Assembly (NCBI GenBank): GCA_013824045.1
Contig: PNND01000430.1
Location: 1 to 12,027, forward strand
Source: Rhodobacter sp.
GTDB taxonomy: Bacteria; Pseudomonadota; Alphaproteobacteria; Rhodobacterales; Rhodobacteraceae
Direction of reading: 5' to 3'
DNA length: 12,027 nucleotides
Positions 1 to 5,975 of the stretch are shown here, piece by piece. Within the stretch, counting starts at the first letter, position 1. Each line of letters begins with the position of its first letter. A program made the position numbers and the translations under genes. The notes below the pieces were generated by a model. That model saw only the letters and a list, made by a program, of their open reading frames with translations, was not told the DNA's origin and did no database searches.

Positions 1-775
1 CCGTGATGTCGCGGCAGCAGACAAGGGTGCCCGCCACGGCGGGCAGCATCCATGTGTGGGTCCAGCCGTTGCAATGGAACAAGGGCACGATGGTCAGATA
101 GACCGGGTGCAGCACCATGCGCCAGGACAGGACATTGGCGGTGGCCGAAAGATAGGCCCCCCGGTGGTGATAGACCACGCCCTTGGGCCGCCCCGTGGTG
201 CCAGAGGTGTAGTTGATGGCGATGGATTCCCATTCATCCTCGGGCATCACCCAGGCCGCATCGGGATCGCCCTGCTCCAGCAGCGCCTCATAAGTGAGGT
301 AATGGCCCGAGGCGGTGAAGCCTTCATCCACCACCTCGATGATCTGGGGGGCGGGGCCTTCCATGCGGCGGATGGCTTCCTCGGCCAAGGGCAGAAAAGC
401 GGTGTCGCACAGGAGGAGCTTGGCCCCGGCATGGCCGAAGATATAGGCCACGGTATCGGCATCCAGCCTTGTGTTGATCGTGTTCAGGATCGCGCCTGCG
501 GCGGGGACGCCGAAATGCGCCTCGGCCTGCGGGGGGATGTTGGGCAGGAGGGTGGCCACCACATCGCCGGGCGCGATGCCACGGCGGGTGAGCGAGGAGG
601 CAAGGCGCGACACGCGGGCGCCGTATTGGGCATAGGTGCGGCGGGTGGATTTCCAGACCAGCGCCAGACGGTCGGCATGGATGTCTGCCGCGCGCTTCAG
701 AAAGGACAGGGGGGTGAGGGGCGTGTAATTCGCCGCGCATTTCCCGAGCCCCGTTTCATCCGGCAACCAGCCCAT
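1..775 (-). CDS. AMP-binding acyl-CoA ligase (partial, N-terminal half)
   Basis: The reading frame begins at an ATG at 775-773 (MGWLPDETGLGK...) behind a good ribosome site (gaggagag, about 7 bases upstream). It stays open to the window edge, so about 258 of roughly 540 residues are visible and the C-terminal lid domain is missing. The adenylate-forming signature YTSGTTGRPKG lies at about residues 189-199, followed by the family-typical PLFHCNGWTH segment. Enzymes of this superfamily join a carboxylic acid to CoA through an acyl-adenylate, using ATP, in the cytoplasm. The N-terminal pattern (NYTPLTPLSFLKRAA, TYAQYGARVSRLAS) resembles medium-chain or aryl/alkyl acid CoA ligases of the acyl-activating enzyme group. 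The substrate cannot be read: short- or medium-chain fatty acids, or the methylmercaptopropionate ligase DmdB, remain possible. It is transcribed divergently from the permease across a 107-base gap. The family call is firm; the substrate is unknown. Confidence 0.9.
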   Translation of the reverse strand, partial: MGWLPDETGLGKCAANYTPLTPLSFLKRAADIHADRLALVWKSTRRTYAQYGARVSRLASSLTRRGIAPGDVVATLLPNIPPQAEAHFGVPAAGAILNTINTRLDADTVAYIFGHAGAKLLLCDTAFLPLAEEAIRRMEGPAPQIIEVVDEGFTASGHYLTYEALLEQGDPDAAWVMPEDEWESIAINYTSGTTGRPKGVVYHHRGAYLSATANVLSWRMVLHPVYLTIVPLFHCNGWTHTWMLPAVAGTLVCCRDIT

Positions 776-882
776 CTTTGTCTCTCCTCTCAACTATCCG
801 CGCCGAAGTGTCGCTTACAGGCGCGCAAGGGGGAAGGTAGCAAGGTTCACACAGGAAGCGAGAGGGAGTTTAGAGCAGGCAG

Positions 883-1815
883 ATGGGCATTCCGGTCAGG
901 GCGTCAGGCGACAGGACATTGGCGGCGGCGGGGTTGATCCTTGTCTATGCCATGGTCATCGGGTTCACCGACAATTACGTGCGGGTGATCGCCGAGGAGG
1001 CGGGGCTGTGGCAGTTCCATCTGACGCGGTCGCTGATGGCGGCGGTGCTCTTGGGGCTGGCGGCGGTGCCTTTGGGGCTGCGGCTGCGCCCGGTGAACCT
1101 GCGCGCCGTGGTGGCGCGGTCGACCATCCACGGGCTGGCGATGGTGATCTATTTCGGGGCGCTGGCGTTCCTTGATGTGGCGCTGGTGGCGGCGGGGCTG
1201 TTCACCGCGCCGATCTGGGTGCTGCTGATTTCGCGGTTTGTCTATGGCCATGCCATTGGCCCGGTGCGGATTTTCGCCGTGATCCTTGGGTTTGTGGGGG
1301 TGGTGCTGGTGCTGGGGCCAGAGGCGATGGCGGGCGCATCGCTGCCTGCGATCCTGCCGGTTCTGGCGGGGGCGATGTATGCGATGGGCAACATTGCCAC
1401 GCGGGAATGGTGCCCGCAGGAAAGCGCAGAAACCCTGCTGGCAGGGTTCTTTGCTGCGCTGGGGGTGATCGGGGCTGTGGGGTTGGTGGTGCTTTGGCTG
1501 ATGCCGCTGGCGGTGCCTGTGGGGGCGGACGGGTTCCTGCAACGCGGGGCGGTCTGGCCTTCGTCCACCTTCTATTTCTGGACCTTCGTGCAGGCGGCGG
1601 GGTCGCTGGTGGGGGTGGGGATGATGATCCGGGCCTATCAGATCACCGATGCGTCCAAGGCGAGCGTGCTTGAGTATGTGATCCTGCCGGCATCCGCCTT
1701 CTGGACATGGGTGCTGTGGGGCACGGGGCTGGCGCCGCTGGCGGTGCTGGGGATGGTGCTGATCGTGGCGGCGGGGTCGATGATCGCGCTGCGGGCGCGG
1801 GCGGTGGAGGGGTAG
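883..1815 (+). CDS. EamA/DMT-superfamily permease
   Basis: This 310-residue, highly hydrophobic protein has about ten predicted membrane segments, seen as alternating stretches such as LAAAGLILVYAMVIG, LMAAVLLGLAAVPLG, VALVAAGLFTAPIWVLL and MVLIVAAGSMIAL. Length and pattern fit the drug/metabolite transporter superfamily, which carries two EamA repeats and acts in the inner membrane. The first repeat spans roughly residues 12-145 and the second 155-305. The segment near residues 90-115, where APIWVLLIS follows short helices, is typical of the repeat boundary in this family. The ATG at 883 is the first start of the frame and puts a short polar N-terminus before helix 1; a purine-rich gagggag lies about 15 bases upstream, which is farther than usual. 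Substrate is not predictable from sequence. The gene diverges from the acyl-CoA ligase and converges on tdk, sharing the double hairpin downstream. Confidence 0.88.
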   Translation: MGIPVRASGDRTLAAAGLILVYAMVIGFTDNYVRVIAEEAGLWQFHLTRSLMAAVLLGLAAVPLGLRLRPVNLRAVVARSTIHGLAMVIYFGALAFLDVALVAAGLFTAPIWVLLISRFVYGHAIGPVRIFAVILGFVGVVLVLGPEAMAGASLPAILPVLAGAMYAMGNIATREWCPQESAETLLAGFFAALGVIGAVGLVVLWLMPLAVPVGADGFLQRGAVWPSSTFYFWTFVQAAGSLVGVGMMIRAYQITDASKASVLEYVILPASAFWTWVLWGTGLAPLAVLGMVLIVAAGSMIALRARAVEG

Positions 1816-1868
1816 GGCCAAAAATCTTTGGAAGATTTTTGCAAATTTCTTTTTAAGAAATTTGGGCC
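1816..1868. terminator. Bidirectional double-hairpin terminator / palindromic repeat, copy 1
   Basis: Two adjacent short-loop hairpins fill the gap between the convergent permease and tdk stop codons. The first pairs aaaaatctt (1820-1828) with aagattttt (1832-1840) around a 3-base loop. The second pairs aaatttctt (1843-1851) with aagaaattt (1855-1863), also around 3 bases, and can extend by one C-G pair. Outer ggcc blocks (1816-1819 and 1865-1868) could pair to enclose both. Each stem ends in a T run on either strand, so termination in both directions is plausible. The second stem's half-sequence recurs at 9641-9662, which suggests a repeat family rather than a one-off terminator. Confidence 0.65.
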
Positions 1869-2447
1869 CTAGTCGCCCACCGCATCGCGCCAGTGGCGGC
1901 GGCAGAGGCTGACATAGGTCTCATTCCCGCCGATCACCACCTGTTCGCCCGCCGTCAGCGCCTTGCCGTCGGGGCCGCGACGGATGACCATCGTGGCTTT
2001 CTTCCCGCAATGGCAGATCGTGCGGACTTCGCGCATTTCATCCGCCCATGCCAGCAGGGCGGCGGAGCCGGGGAAGAGGTTGCCCTGAAAATCCACCCTG
2101 AGGCCGTAGCACATGACAGGCACCTTCAGATCATCCACGGCACGGGCGAGTTGCCAGACCTGATCCTTTGACAGGAACTGCGCCTCATCGACGAAGACGC
2201 AGGCGACCGGGCCTTGGGCCAATCTTGCCTGCAATTTCAGGAACATGTCATCGCCGGGCGCGAAGGTATCGGCGGGTTCGCCGATCCCGATACGCGAGGC
2301 GATGCGGCCTTGGCCCGCGCGGTTGTCGAATTGGGCGGTGATCAGATAGGTGGCCATGCCGCCTTCGCGGTAGTTGTGCGAGGCTTGCAGGAGCAGGGTC
2401 GATTTGCCCGCGTTCATGGTGGAGTAGTGGAAGTAAAGCTTGGCCAT
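1869..2447 (-). CDS. tdk: Thymidine kinase (type II)
   Basis: This 192-residue cytoplasmic enzyme phosphorylates thymidine to dTMP with ATP, in pyrimidine salvage. The P-loop is YSTMNAGKST (residues 8-17). The Walker B-like VDEAQF is at 86-91 with the expected catalytic base E88, and the conserved YGLRVDF is at 114-120, leading into the lasso that binds the nucleoside. Structural zinc ligands are visible as C145 and C147 plus C182 and H185 (CRRH); E. coli thymidine kinase has an equivalent set with slightly different spacing. Full length is typical of the bacterial family. The ATG at 2447 is used because MAKLYFHYS directly precedes the P-loop as in homologues, although no clear Shine-Dalgarno sequence precedes it (ctaatccccggcc), so initiation may be weak or from a very short leader. 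It converges with the permease and lies downstream of the helicase, separated by that gene's strong terminator. Confidence 0.95.
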   Translation of the reverse strand: MAKLYFHYSTMNAGKSTLLLQASHNYREGGMATYLITAQFDNRAGQGRIASRIGIGEPADTFAPGDDMFLKLQARLAQGPVACVFVDEAQFLSKDQVWQLARAVDDLKVPVMCYGLRVDFQGNLFPGSAALLAWADEMREVRTICHCGKKATMVIRRGPDGKALTAGEQVVIGGNETYVSLCRRHWRDAVGD

Positions 2448-2530
2448 GGCCGGGGATTAGCGCATCGGCCTTTGCCTTGGAAGAGGGGAAGCGCGCGGGG
2501 GCGACGACCGACCCGGACCCCCCTTTGGGA

Positions 2531-2565
2531 CAAAAACCCCGCCGTCACGCAAGCGGCGGCGGGGT
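2531..2565 (-). terminator. Intrinsic terminator of the rhlE-like gene
   Basis: On the minus strand a 9-bp GC-rich stem (acccc gccg at 2536-2544 pairing with cggc ggggt at 2557-2565) with a 12-base loop is followed by a run of five T (2532-2536 on the complement). This is a textbook Rho-independent terminator, placed 46 bases after the helicase stop codon and upstream of tdk. It should insulate tdk from helicase transcription. Confidence 0.85.
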
Positions 2566-2610
2566 CTTGAGTATTCTTGCCGAGATGAAACGGCCTTTGG
2601 GTGGTTTCGA

Positions 2611-3987
2611 TCAGGCGGGGCGGCGATTGCCCTGCGGGCGGGGTTTGCCTGCGTTGCCCGAGCGGGTGGGGGATTGGCCGCCGCCTGCAGGGCGGGCGGG
2701 TTTGGCGCCCTGACGCGGTTGCGGCTTGGGGGCCTGGGATTTGTGTTCCGGGCGGCCTCCCTGAGGTTTGCCCTGGCCGTTTCCGTGACCGGGACGGCCA
2801 CCGGGACGACCGCCGCGGTTCTGGTTCGGCTTGGGGGCGGCTGCCACAATATCAGCGGCCCAAGGCGCGCCGCCGATCACAGGGATCGGCTTTTTCAGAA
2901 CCTTTTCAATGGCCTGCAATTCCCCCATCTCGGCCGGGGCGCAGAAGGCGACGGCATTGCCTTCGGCCCCTGCACGGGCGGTGCGGCCGATGCGGTGGAC
3001 GTAGTTTTCCGGCACATTGGGCAGGTCGTAGTTGTAGACGTGGCGCACGCCGGGAATGTCGATCCCGCGCGCGGCGACATCGGTGGCGACGAGCACATCC
3101 ATCTGGCCATTGCGGAAGTCTGTCAGGGTGCGATCACGCTGCCCTTGGCTTTTGTTGCCGTGGATGGAGCCCACGGTAAAGCCCCATGCCGCCAACAGCT
3201 TGCACAGTTTTTCCGAGCCGTGCTTGGTGCGGCCGAAGACCAGTGCCTGTTCGCCGGGGTGCTTCTTGAGGTATTCTTCCAAAAGCTTAGCCTTGTCGCC
3301 GTTCGGGATGAAGTGCACGCCTTGGACGATCTTTTCGATGGGCTTGCCCGGGGGGGCCACCTGTACACGGACGGGATCGCGCAGGTAGGTGCTGGCGATC
3401 TCCTCAATGTCCTTTGGCATGGTGGCCGAGAAGAGAAGTGTTTGTCTTTTCACAGGAATATGCTTGGCGATCTTCCGCAGGGCATGGATGAAACCCATGT
3501 CGAGCATGTGGTCGGCCTCATCCAGCACGAGATAACCCGTGGCCTGAAGCGAGACATCGCCGCGTTCCAGAAGGTCGATCAACCGGCCGGGGGTGGCGAC
3601 GAGCACATCGGTGCCGCGCGCAAGGGCCATGGCTTGGCGGTTGAGGGACGCGCCGCCTACGACGGTGGTCACCTTGACGGCAGTGCCTTTGGTGAAAATC
3701 GTAAGGTTATCAGAGATTTGCGTGACCAGTTCCCGCGTGGGGGCAAGGATCAGGGCGCGCACGTTCTTTGGCCCCGGCGGGTGGCCGATGTCCAGCAGGC
3801 GGTGCAGGAGCGGCAGGCCGAAGGCCGCCGTCTTGCCGGTGCCGGTCTGGGCGAGGCCCATCAGATCGCGGCCTTTCATGATCTGCGGGATGGATTCCAC
3901 CTGAATGGGGGTGGGCATCTGGAGGTTGGTTTTTTCAAGCGCTTTCAAGAGCTTGGGCGACAGGCCGAGTTCGGCGAATGTGGTCAT
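2611..3987 (-). CDS. rhlE: DEAD-box ATP-dependent RNA helicase, RhlE-like
   Basis: This 458-residue helicase unwinds or remodels RNA duplexes with ATP, typically in RNA decay, ribosome assembly and cold adaptation. All core motifs are present and intact: Q motif (F4, PTPIQ 25-29), motif I AQTGTGKT (46-53), Ia PTRELVTQ (83-90), GG (111-112), Ib TPGR (132-135), II DEAD (156-159), III SAT (187-189), V ATDVAARGIDIP (301-312) and VI HRIGRTARAG (331-340). After about residue 375 the protein becomes a low-complexity tail rich in G, R, P, K and Q, which in this family helps bind RNA. The frame extends about 60 codons upstream, but the ATG at 3987 is chosen because MTTFAELGLS gives the Q-motif phenylalanine its usual place, with ggaaag about 9 bases ahead. 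The RhlE subgroup call rests on overall pattern; another DEAD-box paralogue remains possible. Confidence 0.93.
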   Translation of the reverse strand: MTTFAELGLSPKLLKALEKTNLQMPTPIQVESIPQIMKGRDLMGLAQTGTGKTAAFGLPLLHRLLDIGHPPGPKNVRALILAPTRELVTQISDNLTIFTKGTAVKVTTVVGGASLNRQAMALARGTDVLVATPGRLIDLLERGDVSLQATGYLVLDEADHMLDMGFIHALRKIAKHIPVKRQTLLFSATMPKDIEEIASTYLRDPVRVQVAPPGKPIEKIVQGVHFIPNGDKAKLLEEYLKKHPGEQALVFGRTKHGSEKLCKLLAAWGFTVGSIHGNKSQGQRDRTLTDFRNGQMDVLVATDVAARGIDIPGVRHVYNYDLPNVPENYVHRIGRTARAGAEGNAVAFCAPAEMGELQAIEKVLKKPIPVIGGAPWAADIVAAAPKPNQNRGGRPGGRPGHGNGQGKPQGGRPEHKSQAPKPQPRQGAKPARPAGGGQSPTRSGNAGKPRPQGNRRPA

Positions 3988-4001
3988 GGCATGGTCTTTC
4001 C

Positions 4002-4020
4002 GGCCCTGTTCAAAAGGGCC
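4002..4020 (-). promoter_or_regulatory. Leader hairpin directly before the rhlE-like ribosome site
   Basis: On the minus strand ggccct and agggcc form a 6-bp stem with a 7-base loop (ttttgaac region), ending only 14 bases before the ATG and touching the purine-rich ggaaag ribosome site. An upstream cggccc (complement of 4025-4030) could pair instead with the gggccg at 4001-4006, giving two mutually exclusive folds. Translational control, for example by temperature, is an inference; related helicases are often cold-induced. Confidence 0.4.
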
Positions 4021-4198
4021 AAGGGGGCCGCAACGATGGCGGCCGATTGCAGGGATGCGCCGATTGCGCGGCGCGGAACCCCTGCGTGAAGGTGGGAACC
4101 TGTGGCCCGATCCGGCTCCCCATGCGGGGCTGCTCACGCGGCAGCGGAGGGCGGGCGTAGGGGGCACATGGGGCTTTTGGCGGCAGAAGTCAACTGTT

Positions 4199-4231
4199 CA
4201 GCCGCGCAGTGCAGCCGCGCAGTGCAGCCGG
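4199..4231. repeat. 13-bp tandem repeat, two and a half copies
   Basis: The unit cagccgcgcagtg occurs at 4199-4211 and 4212-4224 exactly, followed by a partial third copy (cagccg, 4225-4230). It lies about 90 bases upstream of the brnA-like start, just next to the possible -35 element of the helicase. It may be a slippage product or a pair of protein-binding sites. Confidence 0.7.
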
Positions 4232-4320
4232 GCATATGCACGGGGCGCACTCTGGGGGAGGGGTTGGTTAACCATTCCCCGGCAGGGTGGGGCTTTGGTT
4301 TGTGCGAGGGAGGGTGGCGG

Positions 4321-4782
4321 ATGGAACCGGGAAAGATGCGGGGCAAGCGGGCGGAGAATTACCATTACATGGCCGATGCGATGCGGCGGCTGGAATGGGA
4401 CCTGCACCACAGGATCGAGGCGACGGGGCGCATTCCGCTGGAATGGCATGAGATCGCACAGACCCCGGTCAAGCCGGGGGCGGACCGCGTGGCGCTGCGG
4501 CTGGACCGGGATGTGATGCGGTTCTTTCGGTCCATCGGGCCGGGCTATGGGCCACGGATCAACCTTGTGCTGCGGACCTATATGCATGCGCGGCTGGCGG
4601 GGGTGATCCGGGGGGCGGAGACGGCGCCAGAGTTCCGCTTTGCCATGGCCCCGGAGCGGCCCCTGTGGGGGGAGACGGCGGCGGGGCTGGGGGCCGGGCC
4701 TGGGCCGGATGCGGCGGAGCAGGCGGCGGAGGCGGCGGCGCGGGTGGCGGAGCGGGTGAAGGCGGCAAGGGTGGGGGAGTGA
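4321..4782 (+). CDS. BrnA-like (DUF4415-type) protein, orphan antitoxin-family
   Basis: This 153-residue protein resembles the BrnA antitoxin family through RVALRLDRDVMRFFRSIGPG followed by YGPRINLVLRTYMHARL (about residues 56-92). This is the ribbon-helix-helix-like core where known BrnA proteins have LRLDxDVLxxFRxxGxGYQTRINAVLRAYM. The N-terminal part (EWDLHHRIEATGRIPLEWHEI) is an extension shared by longer alphaproteobacterial members, as far as I can recall. The C-terminal 30 residues are a low-complexity, Ala/Glu/Arg-rich, probably helical tail. The frame opens earlier, but the ATG at 4321 follows an excellent ribosome site, agggaggg at 4307-4314, six bases away. Classical BrnA binds DNA and neutralises the toxin BrnT encoded directly upstream; no BrnT-like frame is visible here. 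It may therefore be a stand-alone DNA-binding regulator. It ends 9 bases from the stop of the convergent DUF4062 gene. Confidence 0.72.
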   Translation: MEPGKMRGKRAENYHYMADAMRRLEWDLHHRIEATGRIPLEWHEIAQTPVKPGADRVALRLDRDVMRFFRSIGPGYGPRINLVLRTYMHARLAGVIRGAETAPEFRFAMAPERPLWGETAAGLGAGPGPDAAEQAAEAAARVAERVKAARVGE

Positions 4783-4791
4783 GAGGGGAGG

Positions 4792-5955
4792 CTAACTCAG
4801 TTTTCGCGCGAACTCCGCAACTTGGCTCAGCATGCCAATCAAATCATTATGAAGCGCCTTTAGACGTTTTTTCTGTTGTGCAAGCATTGGAAAGTCTGGC
4901 CAGTTCTCAATCGAGTTACGAAACTCAACGACTTTTTCAACGACTGCCGGAACTTCTGAAGCAAAAGCTTCCATCACTTGATTTCTTAGGCCATTTACAA
5001 GCTCACTGTGCGTTGAAGTACTTGAGCTTATATTCTTCATTCTCTCAAGATTGGAGAAGGCAGCTTCAAGTGGATGATAGACTTGTGGAATGAGCCTCCT
5101 CAGTTGGCTTTCATATTTTTGAAGATCTTTGACTACATCCTCCATAACTTTAACGAAGGTGGTCATTCTTTGTGCTTCTGTACCTGAAGATCGGGACAGT
5201 TTCTCTGATGCTCTCTTTATTCGACGACCCAGATCAGAAACAATCCTATTCAGATCGGATAATGAGCCAGTTGCTGTGTTCATATCCGAAGTGAGCGAGT
5301 GCGCCAACTCAGTGAGTGCTATGTCTGCATCGGTCGAGACCAAACGATTCCATGAAGTAAGCGGATCAAATGCAGATGTTTCTGTCTGCACATAAGAAGC
5401 GTCTGTTGGACCTTCGGCCAATTCTTTCTTCTGAAGTAATTTCCGCACAGTCAGTTGAATGTGTCGGTGTAAGTAACTACGAAGCTCAATGGAATTCTTG
5501 TATGTCCAAGTTAAAATTCCGCGATCTTGTACTGATTTCCTGAAATCCTCACGATTTCTAATCTGATCCAAGTCGAGCGACGAAAATTCTGTTGTGCCGC
5601 CAAAGAAATAGAACATAATTTCAGGGGAACCCGACTGCACGTAACGCTCATGGGCCTCTTCAAATTCTTCTTGAGTGCCGGAGCCATATTTTCCTGTACT
5701 GCTGCCAAAACGAGTTCCCATCAATCCGAGAAATATATCGTAGTCATCTCCAATTTGAAGATTGATTGCTTGCTGGGAGCGCTCAGATGCAGTTGGAAAC
5801 GCGTGTGTTTCCCATCTGATCACTTGCAAGTGAAAACCTTCACGCGCCCCACTGTCTAAGTTGATCTCATCACATACAGCCACAACTAAGTCGCGCTCTT
5901 GAACAAGTTCGCCAGGAGAAGACAGAAAAATCAAAACTTGCTGAACTGTCTTCAA
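4792..5955 (-). CDS. DUF4062-domain protein with helical C-terminal region
   Basis: This 387-residue protein has no signal peptide or membrane segment, so it is likely cytoplasmic. Residues 6-115 match the DUF4062 pattern: a first strand ending in IFLSSPGELVQERD (9-22), a central QAINLQIGDDYDIFLGLMGTR region (about 62-82), and GTQEEFEEAHERY (93-105) where family members have (S/T)xxExEYxxA. DUF4062 is regarded as a TIR-like fold found in NTP-dependent signalling and STAND-type proteins. Here no P-loop NTPase follows; instead residues about 170-387 are hydrophilic and heptad-like, predicted helical or coiled coil. Translation starts at TTG (5955): an in-frame TGA lies two codons upstream, the next in-frame ATG (residue 79) would remove the motif, and agggggtg stands just ahead. 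Codon use and GC content differ sharply from its neighbours. A defence or stress-signalling role is plausible by family association; no activity is shown. Confidence 0.75.
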   Translation of the reverse strand: MKTVQQVLIFLSSPGELVQERDLVVAVCDEINLDSGAREGFHLQVIRWETHAFPTASERSQQAINLQIGDDYDIFLGLMGTRFGSSTGKYGSGTQEEFEEAHERYVQSGSPEIMFYFFGGTTEFSSLDLDQIRNREDFRKSVQDRGILTWTYKNSIELRSYLHRHIQLTVRKLLQKKELAEGPTDASYVQTETSAFDPLTSWNRLVSTDADIALTELAHSLTSDMNTATGSLSDLNRIVSDLGRRIKRASEKLSRSSGTEAQRMTTFVKVMEDVVKDLQKYESQLRRLIPQVYHPLEAAFSNLERMKNISSSTSTHSELVNGLRNQVMEAFASEVPAVVEKVVEFRNSIENWPDFPMLAQQKKRLKALHNDLIGMLSQVAEFARKLS

Positions 5956-5975
5956 CTTTCACCCCCTCACTCTTT
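5956..5975 (-). promoter_or_regulatory. Strong ribosome binding site deciding a TTG start
   Basis: The complement reads gagggggtgaaag immediately before the TTG start of the DUF4062 gene. The aggggg(tga) core is close to the ideal anti-Shine-Dalgarno partner and about 5-6 bases from the start. The in-frame TGA within it excludes any longer N-terminus, so this site fixes the start codon. Confidence 0.75.

Larger units (their letters stand above)
3988..4320. other. Gene-free stretch between divergent rhlE-like and brnA-like genes
   Basis: These 333 bases separate two divergent genes and must hold both promoters. A TTGACT at 4188-4193 on the minus strand is a good -35 match for the helicase, but the hexamer 17 bases on (catgtg) is a poor -10, so this promoter is only a guess; it would give a leader of about 170 bases. 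A short tandem repeat (4199-4231) and a small palindrome ggttaacc (4267-4274) lie on the brnA side. Open frames exist in this stretch but look like chance products of high GC. Confidence 0.5.

Noticed and set aside
56..937. Plus-strand open frame of 293 codons
   Set aside because: It lies opposite the acyl-CoA ligase, runs through the divergent promoter gap into the permease gene, and has no family features.
904..1821. Minus-strand open frame of 305 codons
   Set aside because: It is the antisense of the permease, dominated by His, Arg, Pro and Gln, a usual shadow of membrane-protein genes in GC-rich DNA.
2674..4089. Plus-strand open frame of 471 codons
   Set aside because: It is antisense to the DEAD-box helicase, which has all motifs intact on the other strand.
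3988..4167. N-terminal extension of the helicase by 60 residues
   Set aside because: The segment is Arg/Pro-rich without family similarity, and the Q-motif spacing fits the ATG at 3987.
4102..4320. N-terminal extension of the brnA-like gene to an earlier ATG
   Set aside because: The extra 73 residues look random and cover the 13-bp repeats, while the ATG at 4321 has a near-perfect ribosome site.
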